Position numbers and translations under genes: made by a program | Notes under the pieces: generated by a model | What the model saw: only the letters and a program-made list of their open reading frames with translations | Database searches by the model: none | What the model was told of the DNA's origin: nothing | Shown: positions 1 through 12,600 of the stretch, piece by piece | Position numbering within the stretch: position 1 is the first letter of the stretch | Layout: every line of letters starts with the position of its first letter | Assembly (NCBI RefSeq): GCF_017591425.1 | Contig: NW_024466599.1 | Location: 21,676,001 to 21,740,000, forward strand | Source of the DNA: Ochotona curzoniae | Lineage: Eukaryota; Chordata; Mammalia; Lagomorpha; Ochotonidae | Direction: 5' to 3' | DNA length: 64,000 bases

Positions 1-704
1 TGGCCTATTGTCTTGGGTTTCAAATCACATGAGACAAAGGAAATCAGAAAATGGATGGGAGAAAGGCAGAGTGGGAGGGAGAGGCTCAATCAGGAAGGGC
101 TGAGAGACACAAGAAGACAGGAGCAGCCATGGTGGAAATGGAGACTGAGGAAGAGAGTGAGGGAGAAGCCAAGAGGCAGAGGTGGACAAGATCTGCCAAG
201 GAGACCCCTTCTCATGCACTTCCAGCACCCCATGGGGCCACACTGCTGTGCTTGCTTGCTACACAACATGACTGCCCAGTACACAGCTGGGAGACAGAGA
301 TGCAATTGCTGTAACTTTTAGATGCAGCCCTCAGAACACTCTCACCCCACATCACTGCCTCTGGCCGCAGCACAGGGGAGAGCACTTGGACCTCTTGGGC
401 CAGTTACCTTGGCATTCTGCTCTGTGCCTGGCTGCCGTGGGCATCACAGGCTGGTGCAGGTCACCGAGGCAATGGATCCAACCCTGATGTGCCAGAGGTG
501 GGGAGATGGACCCAGTAATGCCAGCAGCCTAGTTAAAGAAGCCATTCCCTCTCCTAACCAAAAGCCTGGGGACATGTAACAGTGCATTCCAAATCAACTT
601 CCTTGCACTGAATTTTTCTGAAAGGTTCTAGCTGAAGTGTAGGATCATACATCTGGGGGCAGAAATAGGAAGACTAGGAAGCAGAAACCTTTCAAAAATA
701 AGAG
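1..704. other. Unclassified, probably single-copy DNA
   Basis: No interspersed repeat or exon-like frame was recognised. The first 200 bases are purine-rich on the plus strand. Two overlapping frames of 102 and 87 codons lie here in different phases, which is what chance openness in purine-rich DNA gives. Confidence 0.5.
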
Positions 705-948
705 TTGGAGGCAGGTACTTGACCTGGGATTTAAGCTGCCTGTTGGGATGCCTGTATCTTATGCATCCCATATTGGGGTGCCTGGGCTCAAGTTCTGGGT
801 GTGCTCCAGACTGCAGCTTCCTGCAAAGTGCACCCCCAAGACGTTGGGTCCCTACCATCCACATGGGAGACCTGGACTGAATTCCTGGCTCACTGCTTTA
901 GTCTGGTCCACCAGACATTGAGGATTCTCTCCATCTCAAATGGAAGCC
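705..948 (+). repeat. Old lagomorph C-type SINE
   Basis: The stretch carries C-SINE landmarks in order: a degenerate head with a 'ttaagctgcc' segment, a 'catcccatat' block, 'catgggagacctgg', 'tcctggct', and a T/C-rich tail without a clear poly(A). Strong divergence and the lost A-tail mark it as old. Confidence 0.75.
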
Positions 949-3255
949 AAAAAGTAAGAGTTTTCTTTATAACCTATATGAAAAAGCAGCACCGAAGAGA
1001 ATGAGTTTGGAGCACACATCTGTGTGACTGTGTCAATGTGAATACCAGGGTGAGAATCCGAAAGTGAGTGGAGCAGAGAGAAGCAGGATCAACAGAGCTG
1101 CAGCTGCAGCCCCAGGAATGCTCTGACCTTCCCCCTATGTGGGCTGCATTCCAGGACAGGTGAGGTGGGCAGGGAGTCACGGGCAAGCCCTGAGTCTTGA
1201 CTGAGGGAGTAGGCAGAGTTCCAGGGAAAGTCAGAGGGAGAGAGCCCCTAGGTTAAAGAGCGGTAAGCAGGGTGGCCTGTCTGCCAGCCATAACAATCAA
1301 ATCATTCAGAAAGCCTCTGGCCTGAATTCTCCCCCAGGCAATGCCATCTGAAAACTTCCTGACTTCAGTTCTCAATAGGAAGCTAGAGCTCTGGGAGATG
1401 AAGCTTAATGATGAAGTTCAGGAGGTTGGCAGCAGCTTCTGGTTAAGGATTACACTACGGAGGAGACAGAGAGGGTGGCTTAAAGAACAGGGGCCCACAG
1501 TCACATGACTTAGGAGCCTATCACCCCTGCTCCCTCAGGCCCTTGGGAGCCAGTTGGACCCAGATGTGGCATCTCTTGGAGGCAGATATGTGATCATTAA
1601 CCATGGAGACACCATCCCTGTGCATCTCTGGTCTACAGGTGTGACTGGGTCAGGACCCTGTTAGGTCCTGAACCATGGGCTTAGGAGCTGAGTTGACCCA
1701 GGACCACCCAAGGGCACAGCACTGCCTGAGGGACTGTTCCCTCAAAGGTCCTGGCCATTCTGTTTCTCAGGTCCCTCAGGGCTTATTCAGTGGGTCTCCA
1801 TATTAACCCCAGAGGTCTGGCCCCCTTTCAGTCTAACAACTTGGATGCAGCCCAATGTCATCTCGCAGACACAACTCTATCAAAGAAGATGGCAAGGGGC
1901 AAACTTCCACTCCACATCCCCACACCTGTTTGCTAGCTAAATCAATTGTGCCCAGGCTTTGTAGGAGCTTAATGAGCTAACCTTCAGCTGCCTTTCAACA
2001 AGGTCATCACAGATCACAAGAGGCTGGAAAGCCCCCATAGCAATAGCCCTATTCAACTGTTTTCGTTGTTTAGACCAGGAAGCAAGGCTTGTCTGGGCAG
2101 TTTGGGTATTTACTTGGCAGATTAGTAAGCTCAACATGCACCCTGGAGCCTCCCATTATGTCCTAGGATACACCTTTTTTTCCAGAAAAGTTTGTGCCAT
2201 ATTTGTCCCCTGAGAACTCAGGGATCAAGACAGAAGAGAGGCTGATCCCAGAACCACCAGGAGCCCAAACCTGTTTCGAAGCAGTGGTTAGTCTGGGAAG
2301 TACTGCTACACTCAGGCCACTGGGTCTTTTGTTTTGATCTCTTCTTGTGGCCTTTATGTACAGATCTGAATCATGACTATCCCAGGAAGGAAAAGTAGGA
2401 GGCAACATTTGTCCAAATATTTGATCACAGACACTTTATACCAGCAACATTTCCCGGAATTTGTGTTCTAGGCAGCCTGCGTTAGAAAACACTAGCTCAA
2501 GAAATAGAGTCATGAAGGTGGTGAGAAATTTGCAAATTACACTTGATCCTGCTCTAGTCTTTTGGGGGTCTTAGGTTTTATTCCCATGCAGTAGGGGTGT
2601 CCTCCAGAGAGTGTTAAGTGCCAAGAACCTGACTTCTTCCAATCGAGCAGAGGTAGGATGGACTAATTTCCCAGTGGACCTCTTCCTGGCTTTCCCAGGG
2701 GGAAAATAGGTAACCTTGGGAAATAGAGGTGCCTTGCACGGTGTCAAGGTAATATTAATGATGATATTTTGTTCTTTATTGATCCTATCTAGGTGCTGAG
2801 TCAGGTTTTCTTAGCCTCACCTGTCTCTAAGGTTCTTAGTTTCGTCAGTCAAGGAAGTGGTCACATGTGGACTTGGGGGAGTGCCCAACCTTAAGGATTA
2901 AGATCTGTTGACTGCCAAGGGGGTCAGATGACACAGCCAGAAAAAGGTAGGAGGTCTGACTCCCCATGGAGGCAAACTTGGAACAAGAAGAGAAGAGAAG
3001 CTAGAAGCCAGTAGTTAGATTTCTTCTCCAATCTCTTTCTGATAGACAATTTCAAGACACAATGTTTCTGTCCTGTAGTGCTAGTCCAGCGGTGCCCTGA
3101 CTTTCCCACCTGGAAGAGTGGTTCTCTGGAGTGATTCTCTGACCTTTCCTCTCACTGCTTTGGTACTATATCCTCCCTAATAAGTGTATTAGCACTTATG
3201 CTCTGTCCCAAGCTTTGCTTTAGAGAGAACCCAGGCTAAAACAATGTCAGCAGCA
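949..3255. other. Unclassified, probably single-copy DNA
   Basis: About 2.3 kb with no recognised SINE, LINE, LTR or DNA transposon and no convincing coding frame (all frames are 81 codons or shorter). Confidence 0.45.
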
Positions 3256-3261
3256 GGAACT

Positions 3262-3395
3262 CACATTTCTTGGGTGCTTACCATGTGCCAGAGGCTAAGT
3301 ACTTGAAACAGACAATCTCGTTCAATCACTTCAATAATTACATGAGGTATTTAGGTGAAGAGGAATCAGACTAATGGTAAAGTCACACACCTGAT
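3262..3395 (-). repeat. MIR relic
   Basis: Reads as the reverse complement of a MIR: 'accatgtgccag', then a 'ctaagtacttga' segment, 'ctcgttcaatcacttcaa', 'catgaggta', and 'aagtcacacac'. It is heavily diverged, as expected for this ancient mammalian SINE. Confidence 0.6.
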
Positions 3396-5205
3396 TATAT
3401 CACAGAGTTTGTGACTCATTAATTTGTATATTCATTGATAGCAGCTTTTCTTCTAAACTATTCTTCAAAGCAGATTCCTATATACAAGTAAGTTCCCAGG
3501 AAACAATACAGCGTATCAGGCATAATAGATCCCACCTCTGTCATTTACATCTGGTATCAACTTGGCAGTAACGCAGTTTTCCATCTCCAGACTAGGGGTA
3601 ATGAGCTGATGCCACATATACCTCTTACCTATTACACAATAAGATCACTCTATACTCATCAATCAGTGTAGTAATACAAATAAGTAAGGCTTTCTGAAGC
3701 TGCTACTCACCCTTCCTGGTTTCCCCACCCCTACAAAGAAAAAAAAAAATACAACCTAAGCCCTGCTGAGTACAGGGTGGAATAACTTAAGAAAATGTAT
3801 TGACTAAAGATCCAATGAACACCACTTAAGCGTACACAAAGTACTGTTTGTGATGCAGGACAACCAGGGCAGTTGATAGCTCATGACCCAGGAACAACTG
3901 CAAAGTAGAAATGCCTGCACTATTCTAGTCCTGTTTGGGTCCAAGCTGACCAGTGGGAACTGTATCCCCAAGAACAGCATCCTATCTCAAAGATCACTTG
4001 GCTTCAGCAGCCATAGAGAGTCAGAGATGTTGTGACACAGCTGTTGAGACACAGGGACCCCTGACCCTCTGAAAGGGAAGTGATCTGTCTTTGGTGATTA
4101 ACTCTTATTTTTCAACTTCATTCACGGAACTGCCAAGCCAGATAATTAGAACGTTAATGGTGGGACTCATGTCTCCTTTTAGCAAGTATTTGTTTTAAAC
4201 ACCTACTATGCCACACATTGGCGAACACAAAAGACAGAATGCCCACCATTAGGGTATCCCATAGGGTCACCATAGCCCTCAGGGTTGTGACAAAAAGGCA
4301 ATTTGATAAGTGATAAGTGGCATCCTCTCTCTGCAGCAACTACATAGTTCAGCTTCTCTTAGAAAGCCAACCCATCTCTTGCCTTTCCTTGGACCACCTG
4401 TCCCCAGTACTCCTATTTCCCGAGCTACAGAGCACATTCCTCTGCAACTGGGGCCTCAGCAGCTACATAGTAAAGAGGTTCTCTGGGAGAAACTCAGATG
4501 CCCCTAGGTTTGCAGGACTGTTCTGATCCCAAGCTCCTGGAGATCGCCCACTCATTCCATACCTGTGTCCTAAACAGGTGTGTCTGATGGGCTGCCTTTG
4601 GCAGTATTCCTGCACGGAGCTGTGTTGAGACTGAATAGGCCCACACGCTGAGCAGTGGTGAGTTTGCAGGAGGACCAGCAGATGAGGATGGAAGTCTTGT
4701 TTGAAGAATGGTCAGCAGGCTGGCAAGGCTGGCATCTGCTGATGTCTGTCCCTTCAGCTCTTCCTTATATGAGCAAACTTGGTGGTGCTAATGCCCCACC
4801 TTAGTTAAACATTGACTGCAGCTATTCTTGGGAAGAGAGAGAGAGAGAAAGAGAAGATATTGATTTTTGATTAGCAAGAGACCTTATCCTTCCTCTCTCC
4901 CCCGCTCCCCTTTCACCTCCTGTAACATCGAACTACTGATTTCTTAGCTGCTTTATTTGAGGTTTCAATGTTTCCTGATGTTTCTCTAGCATCCTGATTC
5001 AGGGTTTTGCTGTTTTTGCTCAGAATAGAGGAAGTTCCAAGAAAAGACTTAGGAAAGCCACCTTCTGCCATGCCTCATCCTTCCCCAGCAAAGTGTAGTG
5101 TCCAGGACTCCCATAAAGCATGCCTCTTCCAGGTGGAATGAGTCATATACTCTTCCTCCTGGGTTAACATCTTCTTCCTAGAAAAGAGCAGTAGAATATT
5201 CTTTT
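3396..5205. other. Mostly unclassified DNA
   Basis: No gene was recognised. A 12-base A-run lies near 3,738, a possible L2 scrap at 4,178-4,250, and a short GA-rich tract at 4,836-4,855. Small frames at 4,310-4,526 overlap in two phases with no family resemblance. Confidence 0.45.
4178..4250 (-). repeat. Possible L2 3'-end scrap
   Basis: The stretch 'aagtatttgtttt' followed by 'cacctactatgcca' resembles the reverse complement of the L2 3' terminus. It is short and diverged. Confidence 0.4.
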
Positions 5206-5592
5206 CTAGTGATTTAATTATTTCAAAGGTAGAATGATGGGGGAGCAGGGTGAGGCAGGGAGATGGAGTGAAAGGGAGACAAAGAGGTAAGGGAGGGAGA
5301 GAGGGAAAAAAGAGATATGAAGAGGGAAATCTTCCATCTGCTGGTTCTCCACCAAAATGGCCACAAGAAATAAGAGCCGGGGCTGGGCCAGGCCAAAGCT
5401 TAGGAACTCCATCAGGGTCTCCCACATGGGTTTCAGAAGCCCAAGCAAGCACTCCAGTCATCTACTGCCTTCCTAGGAGCATCAGGAGGGAGCTGGATTG
5501 GAAGCAGAGCAGTCAGTCCTCAAATCAGCACACTAACATGAGGCATAGGCATGGCGATCAGCACTCTAATCCACTGGGCCAAACTGCCAGCT
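5206..5592 (-). repeat. Old C-type SINE
   Basis: In reverse-complement order it has a purine-rich segment, 'atcttccatctgctggttc', 'gggtctcccacatggg', 'cttcctagg', 'gggagctgga' and a head-like end at 'ccactgggccaaactgcc'. The GA-rich part has expanded (5,240-5,320). Several frames of up to 128 codons here come from this repeat. Confidence 0.8.
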
Positions 5593-6028
5593 GCTAGTTG
5601 CAGAACACTTTGGTCCCTAGGCATAGTAAGATCCAGGTAAGGCTTCTGAAACCTCTCAGCTAGCTTGTCAGGTCTGGAAAAAGAGAGGAAGCACAGGAAG
5701 CAAATGCTTCCTGCCAACCTGCTTTCCCTTCCCTGTTGGAGACAGCGATCAAATCAATAGAGCAGGGGGAAACGCGGAAATATTCAGCACTGACCCATTC
5801 CCATGCTGACTGCAAGAGATGTATTGTAAATGAGAAGGAAGAATGCACACACCTGCAAAAAGATTTCTGTTTCCTGATTAACATTTGTTTCCCCAGGGAG
5901 CAGACACCATTGTCACTAGAGAAGCCATCAGGTGTGTTGGGTGCAAAGGGAACTGTTTTCTGGTATGGTATTTGGTACTGGGACATGTGTCACTTGGATG
6001 ATAAATTGTGCCAAATGATGGCTTTTGA
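5593..6028. other. Unclassified DNA between two SINEs
   Basis: About 435 bases with no recognised repeat. The first half of a 198-codon plus-strand frame (5,736-6,332) lies here. The second half of that frame is SINE, and I see no protein family in either half. Confidence 0.45.
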
Positions 6029-6352
6029 GCCCAGAACTGTGGCATATTGTGTTAAACTGTGTCTTCAACCCCATTATCTCATGAGGGCTCTGCTTCTAAT
6101 TTCAGTTGTTCCACTTCCAATCCAGCTCCTTGCGAATGCACCTGAGGAAACAGCAGAAGATGGCCCTTATAACTTGTGCCCCTGCACCCACGTGGGAGAC
6201 CTGGATGAAGTTCCAGACTCCTGGCCTTGGAACCATCCTGTCATTGCAACCATTTGGAAAGTGAATGAACAGATGAAAGTTCTCTGTCTCCTCTCTCCAT
6301 CTCTCTGTAACTCTTGCCTTCAAAGTAAATAAATAATTTTTAAAAAATAATA
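6029..6352 (+). repeat. Old C-type SINE
   Basis: Nearly full length: degenerate head, 'gttccacttccaatccagct', 'agaagatggccc', 'ccctgcacccacgtgggaga', 'ctcctggc', a pyrimidine-rich segment and an 'aaataaataa' A-rich tail. Confidence 0.85.
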
Positions 6353-7123
6353 AGGGGTACAGCTCCAAGGGGCTATTTCCTTCAGAGGAAGACCTAGGCG
6401 TTTCAGGTGCTCTTTCGTTGTACCTGTGTGCACCATTGAAGTCAACTATCAGTTATATGTGTCTTCCACAGAATTCCAGCCAAGGGCAATAAAGTAGGAC
6501 ATACCTCACATCAACTCTCACGGCAGACAATGAAGCATGTCATGCTACAGCCTGTGGCTCAGCACATGGCATCCCTGTGGCTTCCCCTGCCATGGAAGTT
6601 CTGTCCCCTTCACTAAGGTGATGGCAGCTGTGCTGCTGACACCTGCTGAGGCCTTGGCTCTCAGCATCTGCATCCACCTGGCCACCCAAGCCTTGGCTGC
6701 CAGGGCTGCTCCTTGAGTGCTGACTACAGTGGCTGTGGATACCACTGTCCTCTGCACCAGGCTGTGGTTATATCCCACCCTCTCTCAGGCTGCACTGAGG
6801 CCGGCCCTGCTGCTGCCAATGATTCCTACCAGGAAGCAGCTGCGCCTTTGTGCTACATCTTAGGCGACAGTAGAAAACTGCATGCAGATTGGGATCAATC
6901 AGGGTCCCCCCTCTTCCATTATCCACCAAGGCTACAGTTCTTAAACCGGTCTCACCAAAGAAAGTTTACTGTTTCCTGGAAGAGACGTCTTTCTCTGGGG
7001 CTTTTTTATTCTTCATGTTAATACCTAAGTGCTTACCCTTTGCCAGCCTTTAGCCATGCCTCAGAACATGCAGCTCTTGGAGACACAACTCCCCTTCCTC
7101 CTCTCTTGTTCTCCTTCTTCCCA
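6353..7123. other. Unclassified, relatively GC-rich DNA
   Basis: 6,540-6,900 is more GC-rich than its surroundings and contains several 'ggctg'/'gctgc' stretches. Short frames run on both strands (minus 6,545-6,778 and plus 6,713-7,021). Neither resembles a family I know, and neither has convincing splice context. Confidence 0.4.
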
Positions 7124-7480
7124 TTTTTTAAAAAGACTTATTTTATGTTTTTGAATTTCAAAGTAGAAAGAGAAGGATACAGATTGTGTGTGTGTGTGTG
7201 TGTGTGTACCGAAAGAGAGAGAGAGAGATGTTCTGTTTGTTAGTTCATGCAACAGATGGCCACAACATACAGATCTGGGCAAGTCTGAAGTCAGGAGTGT
7301 CTTCTGGGTCTCCCACTTGGGTGCAATGATCTGAGCACTTGTGAGCCATCTTTCATTACTTTCCCAGGAACCTTAGAAGGGAGATGGACTGGAAGTGGCA
7401 AAGCTGGGACTTGAACCAGTGCCCATGTGGGATGCTGGCATGACAAGCAGCAGCCTAACTTGCTAGACCACAATACCACT
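7124..7480 (-). repeat. C-type SINE with microsatellite growth
   Basis: A T-rich start, then the reverse complement of the SINE body: 'cttctgggtctcccacttgg', 'tttcccaggaacc', 'gagatggactgg', 'tgaaccagtgcccatgtggg', and a head-like end. Its pyrimidine-rich tail segment has grown into a (TG)n run at about 7,183-7,207 followed by (GA)n. Confidence 0.85.
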
Positions 7481-7559
7481 CTTTCAACTTCTCATCCTCC
7501 CCACTGGAGCCCCCTCTTCTGCCTGCCTCCCTGTCTCTTCTTCCATCATTCCTTTACAA

Positions 7560-7880
7560 ACCATTTCCTATGCTACTACTGCTGCCAGGCATGGTGCTAG
7601 GCACAGGGCACAGGACAGGAGACTGAGTGCACACGTCAATCAATGCTACAGAGTTCAGCAAAAGACATTAAAAAAAACAAGCAGAAAAGTATACGGACAT
7701 TTTCTTTGGGATCACTTCAGGGAAGGGGAACTGTGTGCTCTATGAGACCTTAAATCAGGGAAACACTATGTTTCCTCAGGAATCCTGAAAATGGGAGAGT
7801 TCCAGGAAGCCAACCTGGAGAGGAGAGAGGTGGTCCAGGCAGTGGCAGGAGAAGTGAGAGAGAACAAAGCCCATGGATAG
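7560..7880 (-). repeat. Probable L2 fragment
   Basis: 'gccaggcatggtgctaggca' near 7,585 and 'gagttccaggaag' near 7,797, followed by a purine-rich stretch, occur in the order expected for a reverse-complement L2 3' region. It is highly diverged. Confidence 0.5.
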
Positions 7881-7969
7881 CTTGGTGACATTCTTAAAAA
7901 TGAAGTACCAGTCCTGGCTTCTCACCCCATCCTCTTGGGTCATACCAAGGTCAACAGTCCTCAGTGCAG

Positions 7970-8050
7970 CTAATCCTCATAAGCTATACCCTTGTTTCAC
8001 TTATAAGGAAACAAGTCAAGTGTTAATTTAAGGGATCAAAGCCAACGTCC
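7970..8050 (-). repeat. Possible MIR fragment
   Basis: 'taatcctcataagc' then 'cacttataaggaaacaag' follows the order of a reverse-complement MIR (the 'aatcctcacaac' and 'acagatgaggaaac' segments). Confidence 0.45.
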
Positions 8051-8377
8051 ATGAGAAACGTGACAAAGGACATGGTAATGGTGAACACGCATACATGGCA
8101 CTCACCACACAGTTAAATAAATCATCACACAGAATTCACACTCTGAGGCCTTCCCCTGTGGGGGGAAATAGCACAGTCAACAAAGTGAGGTGATACTTGC
8201 TATTGTCAAAACATCTGAACATACTGGAAACTCCTTGCTGGAGCTTGCATGATGGGAGGCAATATTTATGATATGAGCCACCAGAATCAGGCCTAGGCCT
8301 ATTCCTTTCCCAATTTCTTCTTCTGACCTGGAGGACAGGATGCCAAAAAATCAGTGTCCACTCTTACGGGCAGTGAT

Positions 8378-8505
8378 TTCTTTAATTGAAAGTCATTTAT
8401 AAAGAGGGACACACACACACACATACATAGATCTTCCATCCAATGGTTCACTCCCCAGGTGGCCACAATGGCAGAGAAGTATAAGCGCTAGTGCAGAATG
8501 GCTGA
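8378..8505 (-). repeat. Truncated C-type SINE
   Basis: Only the 3' part of the element is present in reverse complement: a tail-like 'tttaattgaaagtcattta', a short (CA)n, 'gatcttccatccaatggttc', 'actccccaggtggccacaat'. The tRNA-derived head is missing. Confidence 0.75.
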
Positions 8506-11145
8506 AAGACAAAGGAAGGACACAGAATAAACAGAAGAGGAAGTGGTTTTGTTGTTGCTGCTGCTGTTGTTTATGGTCCAGAATGGTCTAGATGATCAAC
8601 ATTGTGGGTGAGTGAACTTTGGGGAATGGGACTTATGAAGCTTTGGTTCTTGCAAGCACAGGTGTCAGGGTTTACCCAGAGCTACAAAGGGTTACAATGG
8701 GTCGGCTGCATTGTTGAGGCTAGATTTGTCCCTGTAGAAAATGATTCTGCAAAGCAAGGCCAGTGCAGCTTTCTCCATGTCTTCCTGGGCCCTTCTCTCT
8801 ATTCCGAAAGGGATGAGTAAGAAAACTGACTACAAAAAAAGTGTGTGCTCACTGGTAGGACAGCACAAAGGGGTGTCCTGAGGAGACTGCCTCCATCAAT
8901 AGCCAGTCTTGACGATGATAGAGAGAACTCCAACCAGGTGGACAAGGAAATCCCAGAGGATATGAGGACCCAGCAGGCCAGGGATCATAGACAACGAAGA
9001 ACAGGGGAGTCCTGGGGTCAGAACAAGTATAATATGCAAGGACCTCTTGCTGAGACTACCAATTGCCCATTTGTCACATTATATCTCAAAGAACCAAGAC
9101 AGCTTTATAAGCACAGGTGCTGGTAACATCATCACTGCATAAACAAAGGATGATGTCAGAATCGCCAGTCACTGTTGAATCTATGGAGCACTCACCGATG
9201 TCCCTGAAGGTCAGACTTGAGTCAAGTTCAAATTTACCAGTTAGGACCACACAAATCCAAGGTGAGTGGCTCCTCTGATAAGTCACAGCCACGGGGAGGT
9301 GTGTGCACATCTATCAATATCTATTTCTACTTATTTTGGAGCTGTTCTTTCATCTTGAGAGGTCAATCGTCAGACAGTAGACCAAACATGATCAGCACAG
9401 CATGCTCAGTGGCAAGCACTACATCTCCGTGATCAAGCCTGATTCATTTCTCCTCTGACACATGAGTGTGGAGGCCACCAGGGCACTGGGCAAGAAGGAA
9501 GCCACAGGTGAAAGACCCCAGCCCTAAGGAAAGGACTAGTGATGCAGAAGCTTCTAGTGAGTAGCTTCTGTCTCAAGGAATGCATCCCCCAGTTCTGGTT
9601 CACAGACATCAGCTCAGGTCTCCTTTCTCTCATGCTACTCGCACCACAACATGCAGCAGCAGCCAACTGGCCCCTAGCTATCCTGACTGTTGCTGCTCCC
9701 TTGCAGTATATTTAATCTAATTCTGTTCACTCTGACTCTCCAGTGAACTTTTTCATCACTGTGATGCTGGCATCCCTTATTTACTTCCCATGAGCTTTTG
9801 GTGGCCCATACCCTAATCATGCATAGCCAATCTCCAATGTATGGAGCCACAGGCAGTGGTGGTTCATCATGCAAACCCATACATCACTGGTCCCATGATC
9901 ATGCTTAATTGTTTCTTTTCCTCTCTTTCTAGTCTCCAGAAAATGGTTCACCCATGTTGGAGTAACTCACAATTCCTGGCTCTGGCTACCCTCCATGGAA
10001 GCTAAAGGGCCCTGGTCCCAGAAGCCTAGCACCTGTTTCCCTTAGGTGTAAGGCCCTGCTTGCCTGTCTTCTCTCTCTGGTATTCAGAGAACAGCTCACC
10101 TGTATAGGGGATACTGATGGTTCTGGGCCGGGTGACTCTGGTATCATGAGAAGGTTCTCACCCATGGATCCTTGGTACCCAGTGCCCTTAAGGGTGAGAA
10201 TTCCCACCCACCACTTCCCTCAGTGGCAATTTTGTCCTCCACAAAGGTCAAAAGACTACTGTCCTCCCTCACGCTTTGGCTGAAAATCCCAATTTGAACT
10301 ATCCTGAACCAAAATTCTTCGTGTTTCAAGGGTGAGTCCAACTTTTTGCTACTTTCTTGGAGACCTGAAAGGGCTATCTACTGTCAGAGACCATCCCTCT
10401 TAAGGGGGAAGTGCCAGGCCTTGTTCTTAGCCAAAGCAGTACCGATTTTATATTCTACTGTGGTTAAGATGTCCCCGTACAAGGAAATACCTGTTTGAAT
10501 TGAGCGCATTCCTTTTAGTAGGCCACCCCAAAAATGTTTTCACTAGCTACCCCTTGAGTCATTTTTTGCCTTTCAGTCAAGTTCTTTTGAAAACTTAGAC
10601 AATCACTTTAATTGGGATCACTTTAATCCCCAGACTCAAAAAAAAAAAAAAAAAAACACTAGTGCCTTAACCACATCCTGTGACTACTGAAATGCAAAAT
10701 ACAAAAAACAAGTGCCTTGTTTTCTTTGGACCAATATAAACTTCCAGGTTAGGATGCCTCAGCCCTTCTAAGGAACTCTTAGCTACAATACTTTCTTTCA
10801 GTTTGATCTCCCTGTCACAATCTTTAAGGTAATCTCTTGATTTCTGACTGCTTGGGAAAGTTGCATTATAGAAGAGGTAAGCTTAATTTTTGGAAGGAGC
10901 CCAGAGACCATGCTAGCTCCTGTATTGCACATCTCCATTGCTGAGCCTCAGGTCACCTTGGGTGTGGCAGGTGAAAAAACAGGGTTCTTAGTGCACAAAT
11001 GCTCCATGCTCTGCTCTTAATACCTTCTCTGGACCCGACTTTCAGTGTTGTATCTTTACTCACCTTACTTGTCCTGCCACATCACCCTTAAGGGCCTTTC
11101 CAACATCATGTAAGCTGCCTTTCTCATTACAGGCCCAAAGGCCAA
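8506..11145. other. Unclassified, probably single-copy DNA
   Basis: About 2.6 kb with no recognised transposon. It has an A-run at about 10,638-10,656. All frames are 93 codons or shorter and none resembles a known protein. Confidence 0.45.
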
Positions 11146-11149
11146 AAAG

Positions 11150-12600
11150 AAACAGACATGTAAAACTGTCCATATGCTTAAAAAAATCAAAACCTTAAGA
11201 AAAATTGACATAGATGGAACATTTAAGCATGCATATGAAAAATTTGCAGCCAGCATCATACTGAATGGGGAAAAATTGGAAGCACTTCCTCTAAGACCCA
11301 AAACCAGACAAGGATGCATACTTTCACCAATGCTATTCAATACAGTCCTGGAATTTTAAACCACAGCTCTTAGGCAAGAAAGAGAAAATCAAAGGGATAT
11401 GAATTAGAAAGGAAGAGGTCAAATTATCCCTGTGTGCAGATGACATGATTATATATATAAATATATAAATATATAAAATATATAAATATATATGATATAT
11501 AAAATATATTTTATATATTTATATATAAATATATTTATGTCTATTTCTATTTATAAATACATATTTTTATATATTTATACTTATATATATATATATATGA
11601 ACCTAAAGATTCTACTAGGGGACAATTGGGACTCAGTAGAGTTTGGTAAAGTTGCAGGATATAAAATCAATATGCAAAATGCAATAGCCTTTGCATACAC
11701 AAGTCTATGGCTGAGAAAGATCAACCTTATTTATAATAGCTCCAAAAAATTAAATGTATAGGAATAAATTTAACAAAAGCTCTGAGGGATCTCTATGATG
11801 AAAACTACAAAACATTAAATAAAGAAATGGAAGAAAACACCAAAAAATGGAAAAGTCTTCCATGTTTGTAGATTGGTAAAACTAACATCAAACTGTCTAT
11901 ACTATCAAAAGCAAGTTACAGATTCATGTGGTCCCAATCAAAATACCTACAACCTTTTTCTCACATCAAATGAATATGGAAGCACAAGAGACCTCAAACA
12001 CCTAAATCAATTTTAAACAACAAAAACAAAGCTGAAGCCATCACAATACCAGACTTCCAGATATACTACAAGGCAATTATTATCCCAACAGCCTGGTCAC
12101 CTGGCATATAAACAGGCACGCAGATCAATGGAACAGAATAGAAATCCCAAAAATAACCTACAGATATAGAGCCAACTAAATTTTGATAAGTGACCTGCAA
12201 CCAACCCAGGCAGAAAGGATAGTCTCTTGAACAAATGGTGTTAGGAAAATTGGATCCACATGTGTAGATGTATGAAATAAGACCCTTACCTTACGCTTTA
12301 TACAAAGATCAATTCAAAATGGATCAAGATTCTAAATCCATAACTCGATAGCATCAAATTACTAGAGAAAAACATCAAGGAATCTCTGCAAGATATAGGC
12401 AAGGGCAAAGGCTTCTTGGAAAAAAATCCCAGAAGTACAAACAATGAAAGCAGAAGTAAACAAATGGTATTAAATCAAACTAAGAAGCTTCTGCACTCCA
12501 AAGGAAACTATTGACAGTGAAGAGGAAACCTACAGAATGGGAGAAAATATCTGCAAATTAAGTAAATGATAGAAGATCAATAACCTGGAAGTATAAACCT
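11150..12600 (+). repeat. L1 ORF2 remnant (reverse transcriptase region onward)
   Basis: A frame at 11,174-11,359 reads '[17 protein letters not shown]' then '[13 protein letters not shown]', the reverse-transcriptase segment of L1 ORF2 that precedes the catalytic FADD box. 'gcagatgacatgatt' at about 11,436 is the diverged DNA of that box. After an AT-rich expansion, L1 ORF2 sequence resumes at 11,600 and runs colinearly to about 12,600. It has multiple stops and frame breaks and is dead. Both ends are truncated. Confidence 0.88.
11448..11598. repeat. AT-rich expansion inside L1
   Basis: About 150 bases almost wholly A and T, placed just after the L1 'tgacatgatt' segment where the consensus is already TA-rich. 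It includes a perfect 24-base palindrome at 11,495-11,518. Confidence 0.9.

Noticed and set aside
5736..6332. The longest open frame in the window (198 codons, plus)
   Set aside because: Its second half is an old C-SINE and the first half matches no family I know. No splice or promoter context supports it.
6545..7021. Opposite-strand frames in a GC-richer patch, considered as an exon or retrogene
   Set aside because: No family resemblance, no A-tail, no flanking duplication and no convincing splice sites were found. It remains unclassified.
11174..11359. Reverse-transcriptase-like frame
   Set aside because: Part of a dead L1 ORF2 truncated at both ends. Not a retron, telomerase or other standalone reverse transcriptase.
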